Positions 50,900 to 61,832 of a stretch of DNA of 64,000 bases are shown here, in pieces. The stretch is taken from positions 1-64,000 of the forward strand of contig JAAAJB010000112.1 in NCBI GenBank assembly GCA_016098155.1, in the 5' to 3' direction. The notes below the pieces were generated by a model. It searched no databases and had not been told where the DNA came from. It saw nothing but the letters and a program-made list of their open reading frames with translations. Made by a program: the position numbers and the translations under genes. Source of the stretch: Actinomortierella ambigua. Lineage: Eukaryota > Mortierellomycota > Mortierellomycetes > Mortierellales > Mortierellaceae. Within the stretch, counting starts at the first letter, position 1, and each line of letters opens with the position of its first letter.

Positions 50900-51521
50900 T
50901 TGCGAGGATCCTCTGTTTCGGGGAAAGAGAAAGAGAACATGGAGAGATGTGTTAAGAGAGAGAGGAGAGACGAGATATCGACGACAATGGTGGGAAAGCA
51001 GACGCGGACGCGGACGCGAACGCGAACGATGAATTACCCTATTGATTTGTGTGAGAAGGAAGGAAGGAAGAACGAACTGATTGATCAGTCAGTATCAGTC
51101 TTCTTATTTTTGCTGTCACGTATCTGTATTTGTCATTATCGCGTAGACTGCTCACTGTTCCCTTCCCCCCCTCCCCTGCTCAGGCTGGATGTCTCTCTCT
51201 CTTTCTCTCCGCGGGGAAGAGAGGGGGAAATGATAGGGCAGAGACAAAGTGAGGGTCATTTCCTTTTATTTCATGCGTACTTTCATTTTTGAACCACACA
51301 TTCTTCTCTCATCCTCTTTCTCTTCCTTCTCCTCCCCTCCCCTCCCCTAGCAACGCACTCTCAACCCCTCCTCCCTTCTTTCTCTCTCCTCCGAACCTAT
51401 TGCACTCTCACTCCCACACCTTCCTCCTCTTCCTCGCTACACCCACTCTGTATATATACTTGCTCCAGAAAAAGAAAAAAAAGGAGTCATCCCTATTCAC
51501 CCAACTAGCAGACCACATTCC
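50900..51521. promoter_or_regulatory. Divergent region between the small membrane protein and DCP2
   Basis: This 620-bp spacer has a GGACGCGGACGCGAACGCG repeat at about 51004-51025, a TCAGTCAGTATCAGTC direct repeat near 51085 and C/T-rich DNA at 51300-51460. A TATATATA at about 51450 lies 65 bp before the DCP2 ATG and could be a TATA element. Confidence 0.45.
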
Positions 51522-54500
51522 ATGGCATTGTCCAAGGCAACCTTTGAACAAGTCCTCGACGACCTATCAAGGTACGCACTGCCTATCCTTGTTGCCAACC
51601 CTAAAGACTTTGCAAATAAGGGCTCCAGCACACTCTTCCTTCACTGGCTTCATCCACCTGGTCTCACTTTCATCACATTCTTACCCTCTTTCTCCTTCTG
51701 ACATGCATACATGCCTGCATGAATGAATACCTGCCTTTGCAACCAAAACAATAGTCGGTTTATTATCAACGTACCGGACGAGGAGCTAGCATCTGTCGAG
51801 CGTATCTGCTTCCAGATCGAGCAAGCACACTGGTTCTACGAAGACTTTATCCGTGTCGAGAACCCCTCCTTGCCAAGCTTCACTCTCAAGAACTTTTCAG
51901 CAAAATATATCCTACCCCTGTCCGTTTGTCATGTGTGTCTGCAAGGGACATATGCGTTGAACCCATGTCAATTGCGTTGTTATGTGCTCCACTCTTTTTT
52001 TGTGGAATAGGACTGATTTGGATGGTCCATTGCCGTTGCATGGCTCCTCTTCCTCGTCTTTCCTATCCACAGCAAACTATACAACCTTAACCCTGCGCCA
52101 TGTGCCATCATATGTTGTTGCCTCTCTTCTTTGCCTTTCTTTTCTTCTTTTGTTTTTTTTTTCCTCAATACTCTTCCAGCACTGTCCGCTTTTACACGAA
52201 TGGGCCAACGAACACGAGACGGCATTTGCCAACTTTATGGAATACAAGATCCGCGTACCAGTATGCGGCGCCATCATTTTGAACGAAGCAATGGACAAGG
52301 TTAGCATCACTGATCCCATCAATACAGAAAAAAAAAAAAGGAGGCCCACGAGGGCAGTAGGATGGGTGTGGTTGAAAGAAAAAAAAAGATGAGATTTTAG
52401 AGAAATACGCTACTGATCTCGATCAACCATGCGCCATTCAATCATATTGTCGAGTAGTGCATATTGGTCAAGGGATGGAATGCCCGGTCAGGATGGGGCT
52501 TCCCCAAAGGCAAGATCAACAAGGACGAACCCGACATCACTTGTGCTGCACGAGAGGTATACTCTTTTGTTTTTGTTTTGGTCATATCGCCTTGGATGGG
52601 TTCTGTGACAAGTTTTGGCACTCTTTCATCGCATACACATGCTCAATTCAAGAGACACATGCACCTTAATTGTGAACACAAACTAGGTCTGGGAAGAAAC
52701 AGGCTTCGATGTCATGCCATGGATCCAGGAAGAGCACTTTGTCGAGCAGTACATGAAGGACCAGCGCATCCGCCTCTATGTGATCAAAGGTGTACCTGAG
52801 GATACTGTCTTTGCTCCTCAGACACGAAAGGAGATTAGCGTACGTGTGAAGAGACCAAAAGGTCGTCGTACATTGCACACCATGTGTTTTGTTTCTCCTC
52901 CCCCCCCCCCTTATCACCATATGACCTGTCGGCTCACCCGTGTTCCCATGACATTGGCTCTTTACTCTCGACTTTCAGAAAATTGAGTGGCACAATGTAT
53001 CCGACCTTCCGTCCTCCAAGGCCAAGCCCATCGAACGAGGAGCACAGTCTGGCAAGGAGAGTGGCTCAGAGATACCCAACCCAAAGCATCCAAGCCGTTA
53101 CTTCATGGTGATTCCATTTGTACAGTACGTACCGTACCTGCTGCTCTGCGAAAAAGAAAGAAAGAAAGAAAGAAAGAAACAAAGGTCACCAGTCATCAAC
53201 ATTGGGCCTTGAAAAAGAAACAACTGGCACTAATCTCTCTGCAATGTTCCTGCACAACAGTAAACTCAAGGGGTGGATTGCAAATCAAAAGAAGAATGCC
53301 AAGCGGAAGGGACCTCAGCAGAATCGCCAGCCTGCCCAACATACTCAGACGAGCCCGGGCACCACCTCGCGCCAGGATCAGACTTTGTCGGCGGTACAGA
53401 TAGACACGGATGCCTTGAGGAGAATACTTGGTATCAGCGACTCGCCTAGCGTCCAACATGCAGAACCACATCACTCCCCACTGCAGCAGCAGCAGCAGCC
53501 CAACAACACAGACTCGCAGGATCCGCGCCCCGATCTTTCCAAAAGCAGCGAGTCTCTTCGCGAGCTGTTGGGGATTGGCGGAATGGTGGAGCCCTCCCTC
53601 AATGGTGAGCGACGTTCGGCTCACCCCGCTGGAGGACAGCCACCTTCCTCTTCTTCGTCTTCCTCCTCCGCGGCGCCACCAGCACCACCCCGCCTCGCTT
53701 CCAGCAGCAGCAGTGATACTCTGAAAACCCTTCTGGGCATTCCTCTCGGCCTCGCTGCACCCGCTAGTGGAAGCTCGCCTTCTCCGTCCACGGCCCACAT
53801 CCTCAACCCGGCCATGGCACACCCTCCTCCCCAGCAGCAGCACCACCAGCACCACTACCCTCACCCACATCATGCTGGTCATGATTCGCCACGCTTCCAG
53901 CCTGCCCAGCCTTCTCGGATGGGCTACTCGCCCCAGCTTCATCACGCCACCGCCCACATGCACCATGGTTCGGCACCCAACTCGCCCCATCTCATTCGCG
54001 CAGGCGCGATCCCATCGGCGTCGTCTCCAGCCCATAGCACTCCTGGAGGAGGAGTCCGCAAGAACTCTGTCGACTTGCTTGCTTTACTGAACAACGGCGG
54101 TGCTGGTGGCCTACCAAATGGCCACTCTCCTCAACACCCACACTCATATCAGCATCAACATCCGCAACAGCACCCACAACTGCCGTTTTTTCCCCCACCC
54201 ATGATGAACGGCTTTATGCCCGGGCCCAATGGTCACTCGTACCCGATGAACGGAGGCAGCCACAGCAATCATGGATCGCCCGTGCTTGCTAGACATGAGC
54301 CCCGTCACTACCATCCTCAGCTCCCACCTCAGCACCAACAGCAACAGCCACCATCATCATCTTTCACATCTCCAAAGCTTGCTTTTGGCTCGGCGCCCAA
54401 CCTCCCACCCTCATCAGCGCCTGCTCCCACCCACAGTGACAATAACGGCAATGGCACTGTAGCGAAGCCCAACAAACAGCAGCAAAAACAGCAAAAACAG

Positions 54501-54569
54501 CCCAATGGAGGCAATCAGACCAAGAGCACCATGCGCGACTTTAAGTTTAACATGGATGGCATTGTCTAA
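51522..54569 (+). CDS. DCP2: mRNA-decapping enzyme Dcp2, 7 exons
   Basis: Exons 51522-51571, 51755-51906, 52172-52299, 52458-52556, 52687-52839, 52979-53124 and 53261-54569 give 678 residues. Dcp2 hydrolyses the 5' cap in P-bodies with Dcp1. The N-terminal regulatory domain (about 1-105) has [20 protein letters not shown] and HWFYEDFIR. The Nudix box is complete at 128-150, with REVWEETGF supplying the metal-binding Glu residues, split by intron 4. Box B (about 225-248) ends MVIPFV-HKLKGWI. The long C-terminal tail is disordered and carries four leucine-rich helical motifs (LRRILGI about 295, LRELLGI about 342, LKTLLGI about 397, VDLLALL about 513), which bind Edc3/Pat1-type partners in yeast, and a terminal FKFNMDGIV. 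The second intron is modelled as AT-AC, because no GT donor fits. Confidence 0.92.
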
Positions 54570-55054
54570 GAAAGAAAGAAGAACGAAAAAAAAAGGCCTT
54601 TGACCCATCTTTTATCTTCAAAAACTACTGGGTGATATCCTCACACCCACCACCTCTCTCCTAGTCACCGTCTCTTTTTTTTTCCCCCGTTCGCGCTCCT
54701 CCTCCCCTCCGCCTTCCAATTCCATTTTCCATTTCAATTTCCTTCACTCTCACTCTCCCCCCACGCCTCTCTAAAGATACGACGAGGTGATGATGAAATA
54801 GGCACGACGAGTTGTGAAAGCAATATGTCGAATATTCTCGATATACTTGTTTTAAAGTGTCATTGGAGAACGACAATGCACCCAACCCCCCTAGTAATAA
54901 AACCCCAAAAAAAATGTTTATCTTAAAAGATTGTTCTATGATACTTTTTTTTTATTTCTTTGACAAAAAAAATATGGCTGTGGTGAAAGGAAGGAAGTTC
55001 TTTTTACCTTAATTTTTTTTTTTAATTGTTTCCTACTACCCCCCCTCCTTCTTA
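54570..55054. other. Convergent 3' region between DCP2 and the low-complexity protein gene
   Basis: This 485-bp spacer holds two 3' UTRs, with AAAAAAAGG at about 54586, AATAAAAC at about 54896 and poly-T at about 54944 and 55013. No gene is seen. Confidence 0.5.
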
Positions 55055-58000
55055 TCAAGCAAACATAATCCACTCCACAGCTCGCCCAAGGGCAGCCGGC
55101 ACCCATGCCACCCAGGCCCCAATCGAGGCCGCCGCCGTGTCCAGCACAGCGATGCCACCTGTAGCGGCACTTGTTGCTCCGGCCACTCCGGCAGCAGCAG
55201 CAGCAGCAGCAGCGCCTGTCGTGGTTGTGGTGGTGGATGATGTGATGGCTGTTGATGCTGCAGCTCCTGCTGTGGTCGAGGCGTTCATGGCTGCCATGGT
55301 GGTCACGCCGATCGGATCCAGGTGGAGCATGTAGAGGATGACGATGACCAGGGCGGCGACGGTGGCTAGACCGCCGAGCGGGAGCAGAAGGTGGCGTTTT
55401 GCGAATGTTGAAGCGGCAGCAGCCGCTGCTGCTGCTGCTGCTGCTGTTGCGGTAGTGGTTGTAGTGCTGCTGGTGTTGCTGTTGCTATTGCTGCTGGTGT
55501 ACCGTGGTGGAGGAGGTAACAATGAAGAAGATAGCGGTAATGAAGAGGGTGATAATGATGAGGATAAGGATAATAAAGAGGAGGAGGAAGAGGATGGAGA
55601 TAAGGAAGAAGGGGAACACGAGCGGGCTTGGGATTCGGAGTGGGGAGTGGTGGTGGAGAGATGCGGTGGGTATGGGTGCCGATAGTCGAGGCTGGAACGA
55701 CGGCGGCGGTGGCGGGAGCGGCGGTGGTGGTTGGTACCATTGCTGCCACTGTTGCTGCTGCTGCTATTGTTGTTGCTGTTGTTGTTGCGGGTAGTCATGG
55801 TGGTGGTGGTGGTGGTGCTGACGAGCAATGGGCTGGTCATCGTTGTTGTGGCGGCGGCAGTGGCAGCAGAGGACCGGCTGCGTAGAATCTGGAGAGGAGA
55901 AGAAGCCGTGGATGTGGAGGAAGACGTCGACGACGACGATGAGGACGAGGCTGGGGAGGAATGGCTGTACGCCCGAGAGTTGTGGTAGAGCGATGTTGGC
56001 AGGGGTTCCTCTTCGTCGAGGCTGTTGTTGTCATTGTTTTTGTTTTCGCCATCGTCGTCGTCGTCGTCACTGTATTGTGGGGTCGGCGAAGGAGGCGATG
56101 TTGGTGAGAGTGAGGATAATGGATGAGGACAGTGGTGGTGGTGTTGGTGGATCGAGCGCGTGGCACTTTGTTTCCGCTTTGTCAGTGGAGGCGAGCAATG
56201 GTCCTGGGGCAACAACGGCTGAACGAACGGGTCGTCTTGGCCGTAGGCAATATGAGGGTCAAGGTCGTCGTCGTCGTCGCAGCCATCATCGCCGTCGTCT
56301 TTGCCGCTGCCGCTCTCGCCTTGGATCGTGGGGCTCTCAAATCGACGCCGCAACGCCCGTCCGCGCCGCGGTGACTGAGACAGGTGGTGGTGGCGTTGTT
56401 GGCCCGACGCATAGGGTGCGTCGTCGGTCACTGGGGTGGTCGTGGCCGTGGTCGTGGTTGTGGTCGTGGTCGAGACCACCGTCGTCATCTTGCCGCCGTT
56501 GCCACCTGTGGTGTTGGCGACGTCGATGGTCTCGGGGAGCATGCTCTGATGGACATGGTGGAAGTGGCGGTGATGCTGTTCCTGGATTTGTTGCTGCTCA
56601 TACATTCGAGCTGCCCCCGATGACCCAGTAGTAGTAGTAGCAGCATGGGGAGAACAGTCGGTCGTCATGGCATGATGGCTCATGTAGACGTCTTCCACCT
56701 TGGCTTTGTATCTCGGATCCTCCACTGACAGATCGTGTTCATAGGCGCCAAGGAGGCTGTCCTTCACGCTGCAATCATTCGACCCTACAAGGTTGCTACC
56801 CGCCGTCGTTGTTGTTGTCGTCGCCGCCGCCGCCTCCCAAGGGTGACGCGCTATCGAGGTCTCATAAGGATACATTGTCTGCATAACAGATTGACCGTAG
56901 ATTTTTTCAGGACATGGGATGGAGCGAGAAGCCTTGCTCGACGCAGTCATCGATCGCTTGATCTCTGAGAGAGAAGCTGATGCCAGGAACCGCTTGACGA
57001 TGCTCTGAATACTGATGATGCCTGATTGGGCGGTAGAGTGCTGCTGCTGCTGTTGTTGTTGTTGTTGTTGCTGTTGTTGATGGTGGTAATAGTGGTGCTG
57101 ATGATACTTGGAAGGTGGGCGCTGTACCACAGGAACCGACGCCGGCCGGAGCGAGAGGCCAACGGCAGAGAGTAGTCGATTCTTCATGGGTGCGTAGTGA
57201 TAGTGGTCTGCTGATGCACGGTGGTGGCCGTTGGGCTGCATCTGTGGCTGTGGGTAAGATGACAAAAGCGGCCTCTCAGCGTCCGTGCGACCCATTCGAC
57301 GCCTGCTCCTATTGTGCTGTCGTCTTAGCTCTGTCCAAAAATCGCCGTGGTCGGATTGTCCGTCTTCCTCCTCCTCTTCTTCTTCTTCCTCCTCCCGAGA
57401 AAAATCACCCTTGTGGTTATTGTTGTCTGTGAGTATCTCGATCTTGTCCAACTTTAAGGCACGCCCTGCATTCATCTCAATCCGACCCCCTTGACCGTCG
57501 TCGTCAATGTTGTGTCTCGGTTGCTTAGTGGGCCGACCCTTTTCGACCCCTCTTCGCCCTCCTCCTCCTCCTCCTCCTGTCACTCCCTTGATTTTTGTGG
57601 TGTCGCTAACCCGATGCGTCCTCGTCCGAGCATCTGCCGTGTTTGTGGATGACGGAGCCGGTCGTTTGCGACGCGCATCGCGCGATGCCTCCTCCTCTTC
57701 TTCTTCTTCTTCTCCCTCTTCTTCACTCTCGCCCGCCAGCTCGATAGCCTCGTCCTGATTTCCTTCGTCCTCATCGTACTCTTCTTCTCCCTCTTCCTCT
57801 TCCTGTCCCTCCCCTTTTTCTAGACACTGCTGGCAATGGCATGGTTGTTGACCTTGATGCCGCCGCCGCTCCTGGCAACGACCCGACGACGACGACGACG
57901 ACGATGGCAACGAGACCATCAGCCCAGTCGAAGAGTCCACCACCACCCTATACACGCCCAATTTAGAGCGCACCTTGGGCAGGGCCTCCAAGCCCGTGTT

Positions 58001-59206
58001 GGCGATCGTGCCAAACCCCGTGGGTTTGGGGCGAGCGCCCGTCGAGGGTCCCGGGGCACGCGGCATCTCTGCGCGCAGGCGGCCAAACTGGGTCAGTTCG
58101 GCCTGGGTCATGATACACTTCATCAGCACATAGCGTCGGATCGGTTGGTGCGAATGGAGATGATGGGCCGCGTGCACATACAGCCGTTGTAGGTCCCGAG
58201 GGGAGACCGTCGAGAGCAGGTGGGCGGCATAGATCGGGTCTGTGAGCGCTGGGTAGCGTGGACGTGCTCGACCGGCGGTTCGCTTTGCGGGCCGGAGAGA
58301 TTCGAGATGGATGGGGTGGAAGGACACCGTAGTGTTGGTGGTGTGGGAAGAAGCAGGGGAAATAAAGGCGGTCGACAATGGAGGGGCGGAGGGAGAGGGT
58401 GCGTTGTAGAGGCGACGCGCATGCGACAACATGGAGGGAGGAAGTGGGGGAGGGAGCTGAGCGAGGATCGCATCATCGTTGCTGCCGCTGGTGCTGTTGC
58501 CAGAACTGGGGCCGTTGTACCAAGAAAGGGACTCTGGAGTGGGATAGATCGGAAGTGAGGATGGTGATGATATGGATGAAGGTGCAGACGACGGCTTCTG
58601 CAGCTGCTGCAGCTTTTGTAGAATGTCACCACTCCTCGGCTGTGGCGGATCTGACTGTAGATCGGCTTGTTGTTCTGGGATGCCCAGTGAAGGGAGGAGA
58701 GTCATCTTTGGCGCAACGGCCACCGCTACCGGTAATGGTGGACAGGGAGTTTGTTGGTGACTAATGGTAGTGGTTGAGGCTGGAGTGGCAAGGGTTTGTT
58801 GAGGCATCTGTTCTTGTAGCTGCGATAGAAGGGCCTGGTGATCTAGTCGCTGCCGTTCTTCGCGTTGGCGATGCTGCTTGTTGCTCATAACACCTGGTGC
58901 CGTCTGAGGATGCGTTGCTGTGGTGGTGATCAGGATCGTCGCCGAACAAGCCAACTTTTCAGGTGACTTGAATGGATGCTGCATAGGCTGCTCCGAATAG
59001 ACAGGTGGATGGAGATGCTGTGAAGATACTTCCTGCTGCTGCTGCTGCTGCTGCTGAAGAAGTAGAAGAGCCGAATGACTTGGGTAGGGTGGTGGAAGAC
59101 CGTCCGAGTTGCTGTCATGAATCTCTTTATAGTCCTCTTGGCCGTTTCTGTCGACATACGACTGCCCCAGCGTGCAGCGAGGGATTGGATAGTTGGCGGA
59201 CAACAT
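55055..59206 (-). CDS. Very large low-complexity single-pass membrane protein, 1383 residues
   Basis: One uninterrupted frame of 1383 codons runs from the ATG at 59206 to the stop at 55055. Most of it is low complexity: polyQ (about 50-58 and 715-727), polyS/T, acidic runs (EEEEEEEEA, DDDDDGEN), His- and Arg-rich segments. One ordered-looking block at about 310-425 has helical, conserved-type sequence (LTDPIYAAHLLSTVSPRDLQ, YVLMKCIMTQAELTQFGRL). A single hydrophobic helix occurs near the C-terminus (about 1292-1312, LGGLATVAALVIVILYML), followed by about 70 small residues (Ala/Thr-rich), so the bulk is probably cytosolic or nuclear-facing with a luminal tail. I do not recognise the family. 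Preservation of a long frame through slippage-prone repeats supports real coding. Short introns inside repeats cannot be excluded. Confidence 0.7.
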   Translation of the reverse strand: MLSANYPIPRCTLGQSYVDRNGQEDYKEIHDSNSDGLPPPYPSHSALLLLQQQQQQQQEVSSQHLHPPVYSEQPMQHPFKSPEKLACSATILITTTATHPQTAPGVMSNKQHRQREERQRLDHQALLSQLQEQMPQQTLATPASTTTISHQQTPCPPLPVAVAVAPKMTLLPSLGIPEQQADLQSDPPQPRSGDILQKLQQLQKPSSAPSSISSPSSLPIYPTPESLSWYNGPSSGNSTSGSNDDAILAQLPPPLPPSMLSHARRLYNAPSPSAPPLSTAFISPASSHTTNTTVSFHPIHLESLRPAKRTAGRARPRYPALTDPIYAAHLLSTVSPRDLQRLYVHAAHHLHSHQPIRRYVLMKCIMTQAELTQFGRLRAEMPRAPGPSTGARPKPTGFGTIANTGLEALPKVRSKLGVYRVVVDSSTGLMVSLPSSSSSSSGRCQERRRHQGQQPCHCQQCLEKGEGQEEEEGEEEYDEDEGNQDEAIELAGESEEEGEEEEEEEEASRDARRKRPAPSSTNTADARTRTHRVSDTTKIKGVTGGGGGGGRRGVEKGRPTKQPRHNIDDDGQGGRIEMNAGRALKLDKIEILTDNNNHKGDFSREEEEEEEEEEDGQSDHGDFWTELRRQHNRSRRRMGRTDAERPLLSSYPQPQMQPNGHHRASADHYHYAPMKNRLLSAVGLSLRPASVPVVQRPPSKYHQHHYYHHQQQQQQQQQQQQQHSTAQSGIISIQSIVKRFLASASLSEIKRSMTASSKASRSIPCPEKIYGQSVMQTMYPYETSIARHPWEAAAATTTTTTAGSNLVGSNDCSVKDSLLGAYEHDLSVEDPRYKAKVEDVYMSHHAMTTDCSPHAATTTTGSSGAARMYEQQQIQEQHHRHFHHVHQSMLPETIDVANTTGGNGGKMTTVVSTTTTTTTTATTTPVTDDAPYASGQQRHHHLSQSPRRGRALRRRFESPTIQGESGSGKDDGDDGCDDDDDLDPHIAYGQDDPFVQPLLPQDHCSPPLTKRKQSATRSIHQHHHHCPHPLSSLSPTSPPSPTPQYSDDDDDDGENKNNDNNSLDEEEPLPTSLYHNSRAYSHSSPASSSSSSSTSSSTSTASSPLQILRSRSSAATAAATTTMTSPLLVSTTTTTTMTTRNNNSNNNSSSSNSGSNGTNHHRRSRHRRRRSSLDYRHPYPPHLSTTTPHSESQARSCSPSSLSPSSSSSSLLSLSSSLSPSSLPLSSSLLPPPPRYTSSNSNSNTSSTTTTTATAAAAAAAAAAASTFAKRHLLLPLGGLATVAALVIVILYMLHLDPIGVTTMAAMNASTTAGAAASTAITSSTTTTTTGAAAAAAAAGVAGATSAATGGIAVLDTAAASIGAWVAWVPAALGRAVEWIMFA

Positions 59207-59872
59207 GTGCGTTGACAGAGGTGTGGGTTGTTATTGCTGATAGTGATGGTGAACGAGGAGTGTTTGTGGGAGGTCTATACTCTGTAAGCTGCAAAAATTC
59301 GACGGAACAACAATGCCTCCAAGGTCAAGGTCTGTTGGTGTAGACACTGAGTACGAAAAAGACACAAAAAGACAACCAAATATATGTACAATGAGAAGCG
59401 AAAAGATATAGAGTGTATAGAGTACGGGTGCCCTGATAGGCAATGACGGATGATGCCCTTTGTGAGCAAGGGTATCGAATGTGGAGAAATATCTTTGCCT
59501 CTCGGCCCCGCGGCGAACAGGCAAACGTACAAGGTACAGTTGAGAGACAACAGAGAGAGAGGGGGGGAAGGAGGAGGGAAGGGGAGGGGTAACCAGAAGA
59601 AAAAGTAAGAGAGATAAAATGGAAAGGTGGAAACAAAGAGAGAAGAAACAAATGAACGATTATAGTATTTCGTGCATGGGAGAGTGAACATGCCCTGTGC
59701 TCAAAATACAATCTGCATGGCTTGATCACTGAGGACCGACTGGAATTGAGAGAGAGAGAAAGAGCTGCCCTTTGCCAATAAATCCTATAGCTCACTTGAT
59801 GGCAATGGGCCTTCCTGGTTTGTTTCTTATACATGACCTCCGCCTCGCGTGCATACCACAGTGTAGGTAAGA

Positions 59873-59873
<1 letters not shown>

Positions 59874-59903
<30 letters not shown>

Positions 59904-59925
59904 CAGAGAGACAGAGAGAGACAGA
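59874..59925. repeat. (GA)n / GACAGA repeat
   Basis: A GA dinucleotide tract grades into GACAGA hexamers. It lies upstream of the low-complexity membrane-protein gene and would be CT-rich on that gene's sense strand, like other leaders in this window. Confidence 0.8.
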
Positions 59926-60108
59926 TTGGGGGTTAGGACAGGGCGAGAAGAATGAACGCCCCATGTCCCTGTACACTCTTGTTCCTCTCGTGGGAGATGT
60001 GTCTTGAAAATCTAGTCATTTCTAGGATCCCCTCGTCTTGTTCGCTTCCTTGCTCGCTTTGATACCCAGCAGCACCCTTACAAAAAGGGTGTGGAGAGGA
60101 CTGTCAGT

Positions 60109-60735
60109 CTAGGGTTGGGTAAGTTGGCGACAACAAAATAGGGAATGCCCAAGGATATGAGAATCTTGGTTTTGATCGAAATCAAACTCGAGAAAAAAAA
60201 ATGAAGGGAGTTCAAGTGAAGGGGTCAAGGGCGAACAGAGCTTGCTATCTCCCTCTAATGCTCTCTTGGAAACACAGCTCTTCTCGACCCCACCCCCTCC
60301 TCTCTTCTCTCCCTCTCTGTTTCTCTCCCATTTTTCTGTATCCAAAGACACGCGACCTGTATGTTGTACCACTCTGGCTCTACTACTCGGGCTCGGTGTA
60401 GGAATTCCTTGGTGGAATTTACGAGGTGAGACGAACCTGGAGCTGATTGGAGATGCGGCCCTCAACTGTTTGCCATTATCCATTCTCTTGGTGAACGACC
60501 TTCCTCCTAAGCTCGTTTTCACCACATTTTTTTCAGGTGCGTTCTGAATCTTTCCCCACCCGTTACCTTCCCCATTAAATACTAAAGCAGAAAAAAAACC
60601 ACCCACCCAAAGCAACCTTTTTACTCTTGGATCTTTAATGCCCACTAACAAATGCTCCCTTCCCCCTCCCAGATGAAAACTTCTTTTTTTTAAATGTTGG
60701 TTGTGCAACATCTTAAACACTTCAACTGAATCCAT
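60109..60735 (-). other. Isolated 208-codon open frame, probably not a gene
   Basis: This minus-strand frame starts MDSVEVFKMLHNQHLKKR and has no domain, signal peptide or membrane helix that I recognise. Composition is Arg/Lys/Ser/Gly-rich, as expected from C/T-rich DNA read in reverse. Coding status is doubtful. It is recorded because it is the longest frame in an otherwise empty stretch. Confidence 0.15.
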
Positions 60736-61813
60736 GACTCGCAGCTCATGACATGTCTCCTCTGCACAACCTTGAGAATATGTTTATCCTGTCATTTGAT
60801 CAAGCTCTGAGTACAGACGCCTCTTGCCCAGGGTCTTCATGACCAATGGATGCAGTCGCAGACTGCAGACATATAGCTCAGTCAGCTGAGGGTACCATCA
60901 AATCCCGAAGAAATGGTAAAATCCGTCGTCGCAGAACCACATATCATTAGTAGCTGATGTGGGGTCATCCTCGGCGCATGTTTTTAACTGACGGAGGGGG
61001 TGTCTACACGACCCCAAAGGCTACAGGAATAATGTTTGGGGGGGAGGGGAGTTCTACCGCTTGCCTACTCCTATGAAGAGAACCAGCATGAGAGAATTGT
61101 TGCCTTGGTCTTCCCATCACAACTCCCGACTGCGTTCAAGGATCTGTGGCTCCCCTATCAATCTGTGACCGGGACGCGATCCTTGGTGACACTCAAGTAG
61201 ACACTTTCGTCGAACTTAAGGAAACCGATCCTCCTAATCCTCTCCATCAGCGTGAGGTGGCGATGACCGAGCATATGCTTGTACAAGGCTGGTTGGTAGC
61301 CGTGCGCATAGAATCTGGTGTGCTGAGGCATGGAATTGGCGGTTCGTGAGACGGGGGAGGGGGAGGTGATGACCATAGTGATCACGAGCCTGGAAAGCAT
61401 AGCCTCCCGCCCACCTCTGCGTGTTTTGCCTTCAAGTGAAGTCCTTTTGACCGTTTTGTCTTCCTGTTCTCCCTCAAGCCTCCAAATCTTGTTTTGCTAT
61501 GCCTCTCAACTCCATGTAACGTCGACAAACTTGTGGGCAATCCTTGATGGTGACCGATCATCCGGTGTGGACCAGGCGTTAGGGGAGAAAGCAGAGACAA
61601 ATGACGCCAAGAAGAAGAAAGTGAAGTGAAGAAGCGGCAAGGCAGGCATGCAAGGCGAGCATCATTTTTTCTTCGGGCGTACTGTACTGCGGGGGCTGTA
61701 ACGTAATCACGAGAGGGAATGAGTTCTTTATTCTCACAAAGTCCCAGTGAAATAAAAAGGGAATGGCGGTTGTGAAACCTGCCACACCGTCTATGCTAAA
61801 TTATTATATGAGT

Positions 61814-61832
61814 AAATCGAGGGTTCACTGTA
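61814..61832 (-). repeat. Tc1/mariner-like terminal repeat, single end
   Basis: Read on the minus strand this is TACAGTGAACCCTCGATTT, which resembles pogo/Tc1-mariner inverted-repeat ends (TA target, then CAGT and ACCCTCGATT). The element would extend to lower coordinates. I find no matching opposite end between 59.2 and 61.8 kb, so it may be a decayed or solo terminus. Confidence 0.45.

Noticed and set aside
51755..52010. DCP2 exon 2 read through to the stop at 52008
   Set aside because: It would truncate Dcp2 before the Nudix domain, which is intact downstream and in frame with the other exons.
61158..61600. Short minus-strand frames (for example FLKFDESVYLSV) as a second transposase
   Set aside because: Fragments lack the spacing and partner motifs of a DDE core; at most unrecognisable debris.
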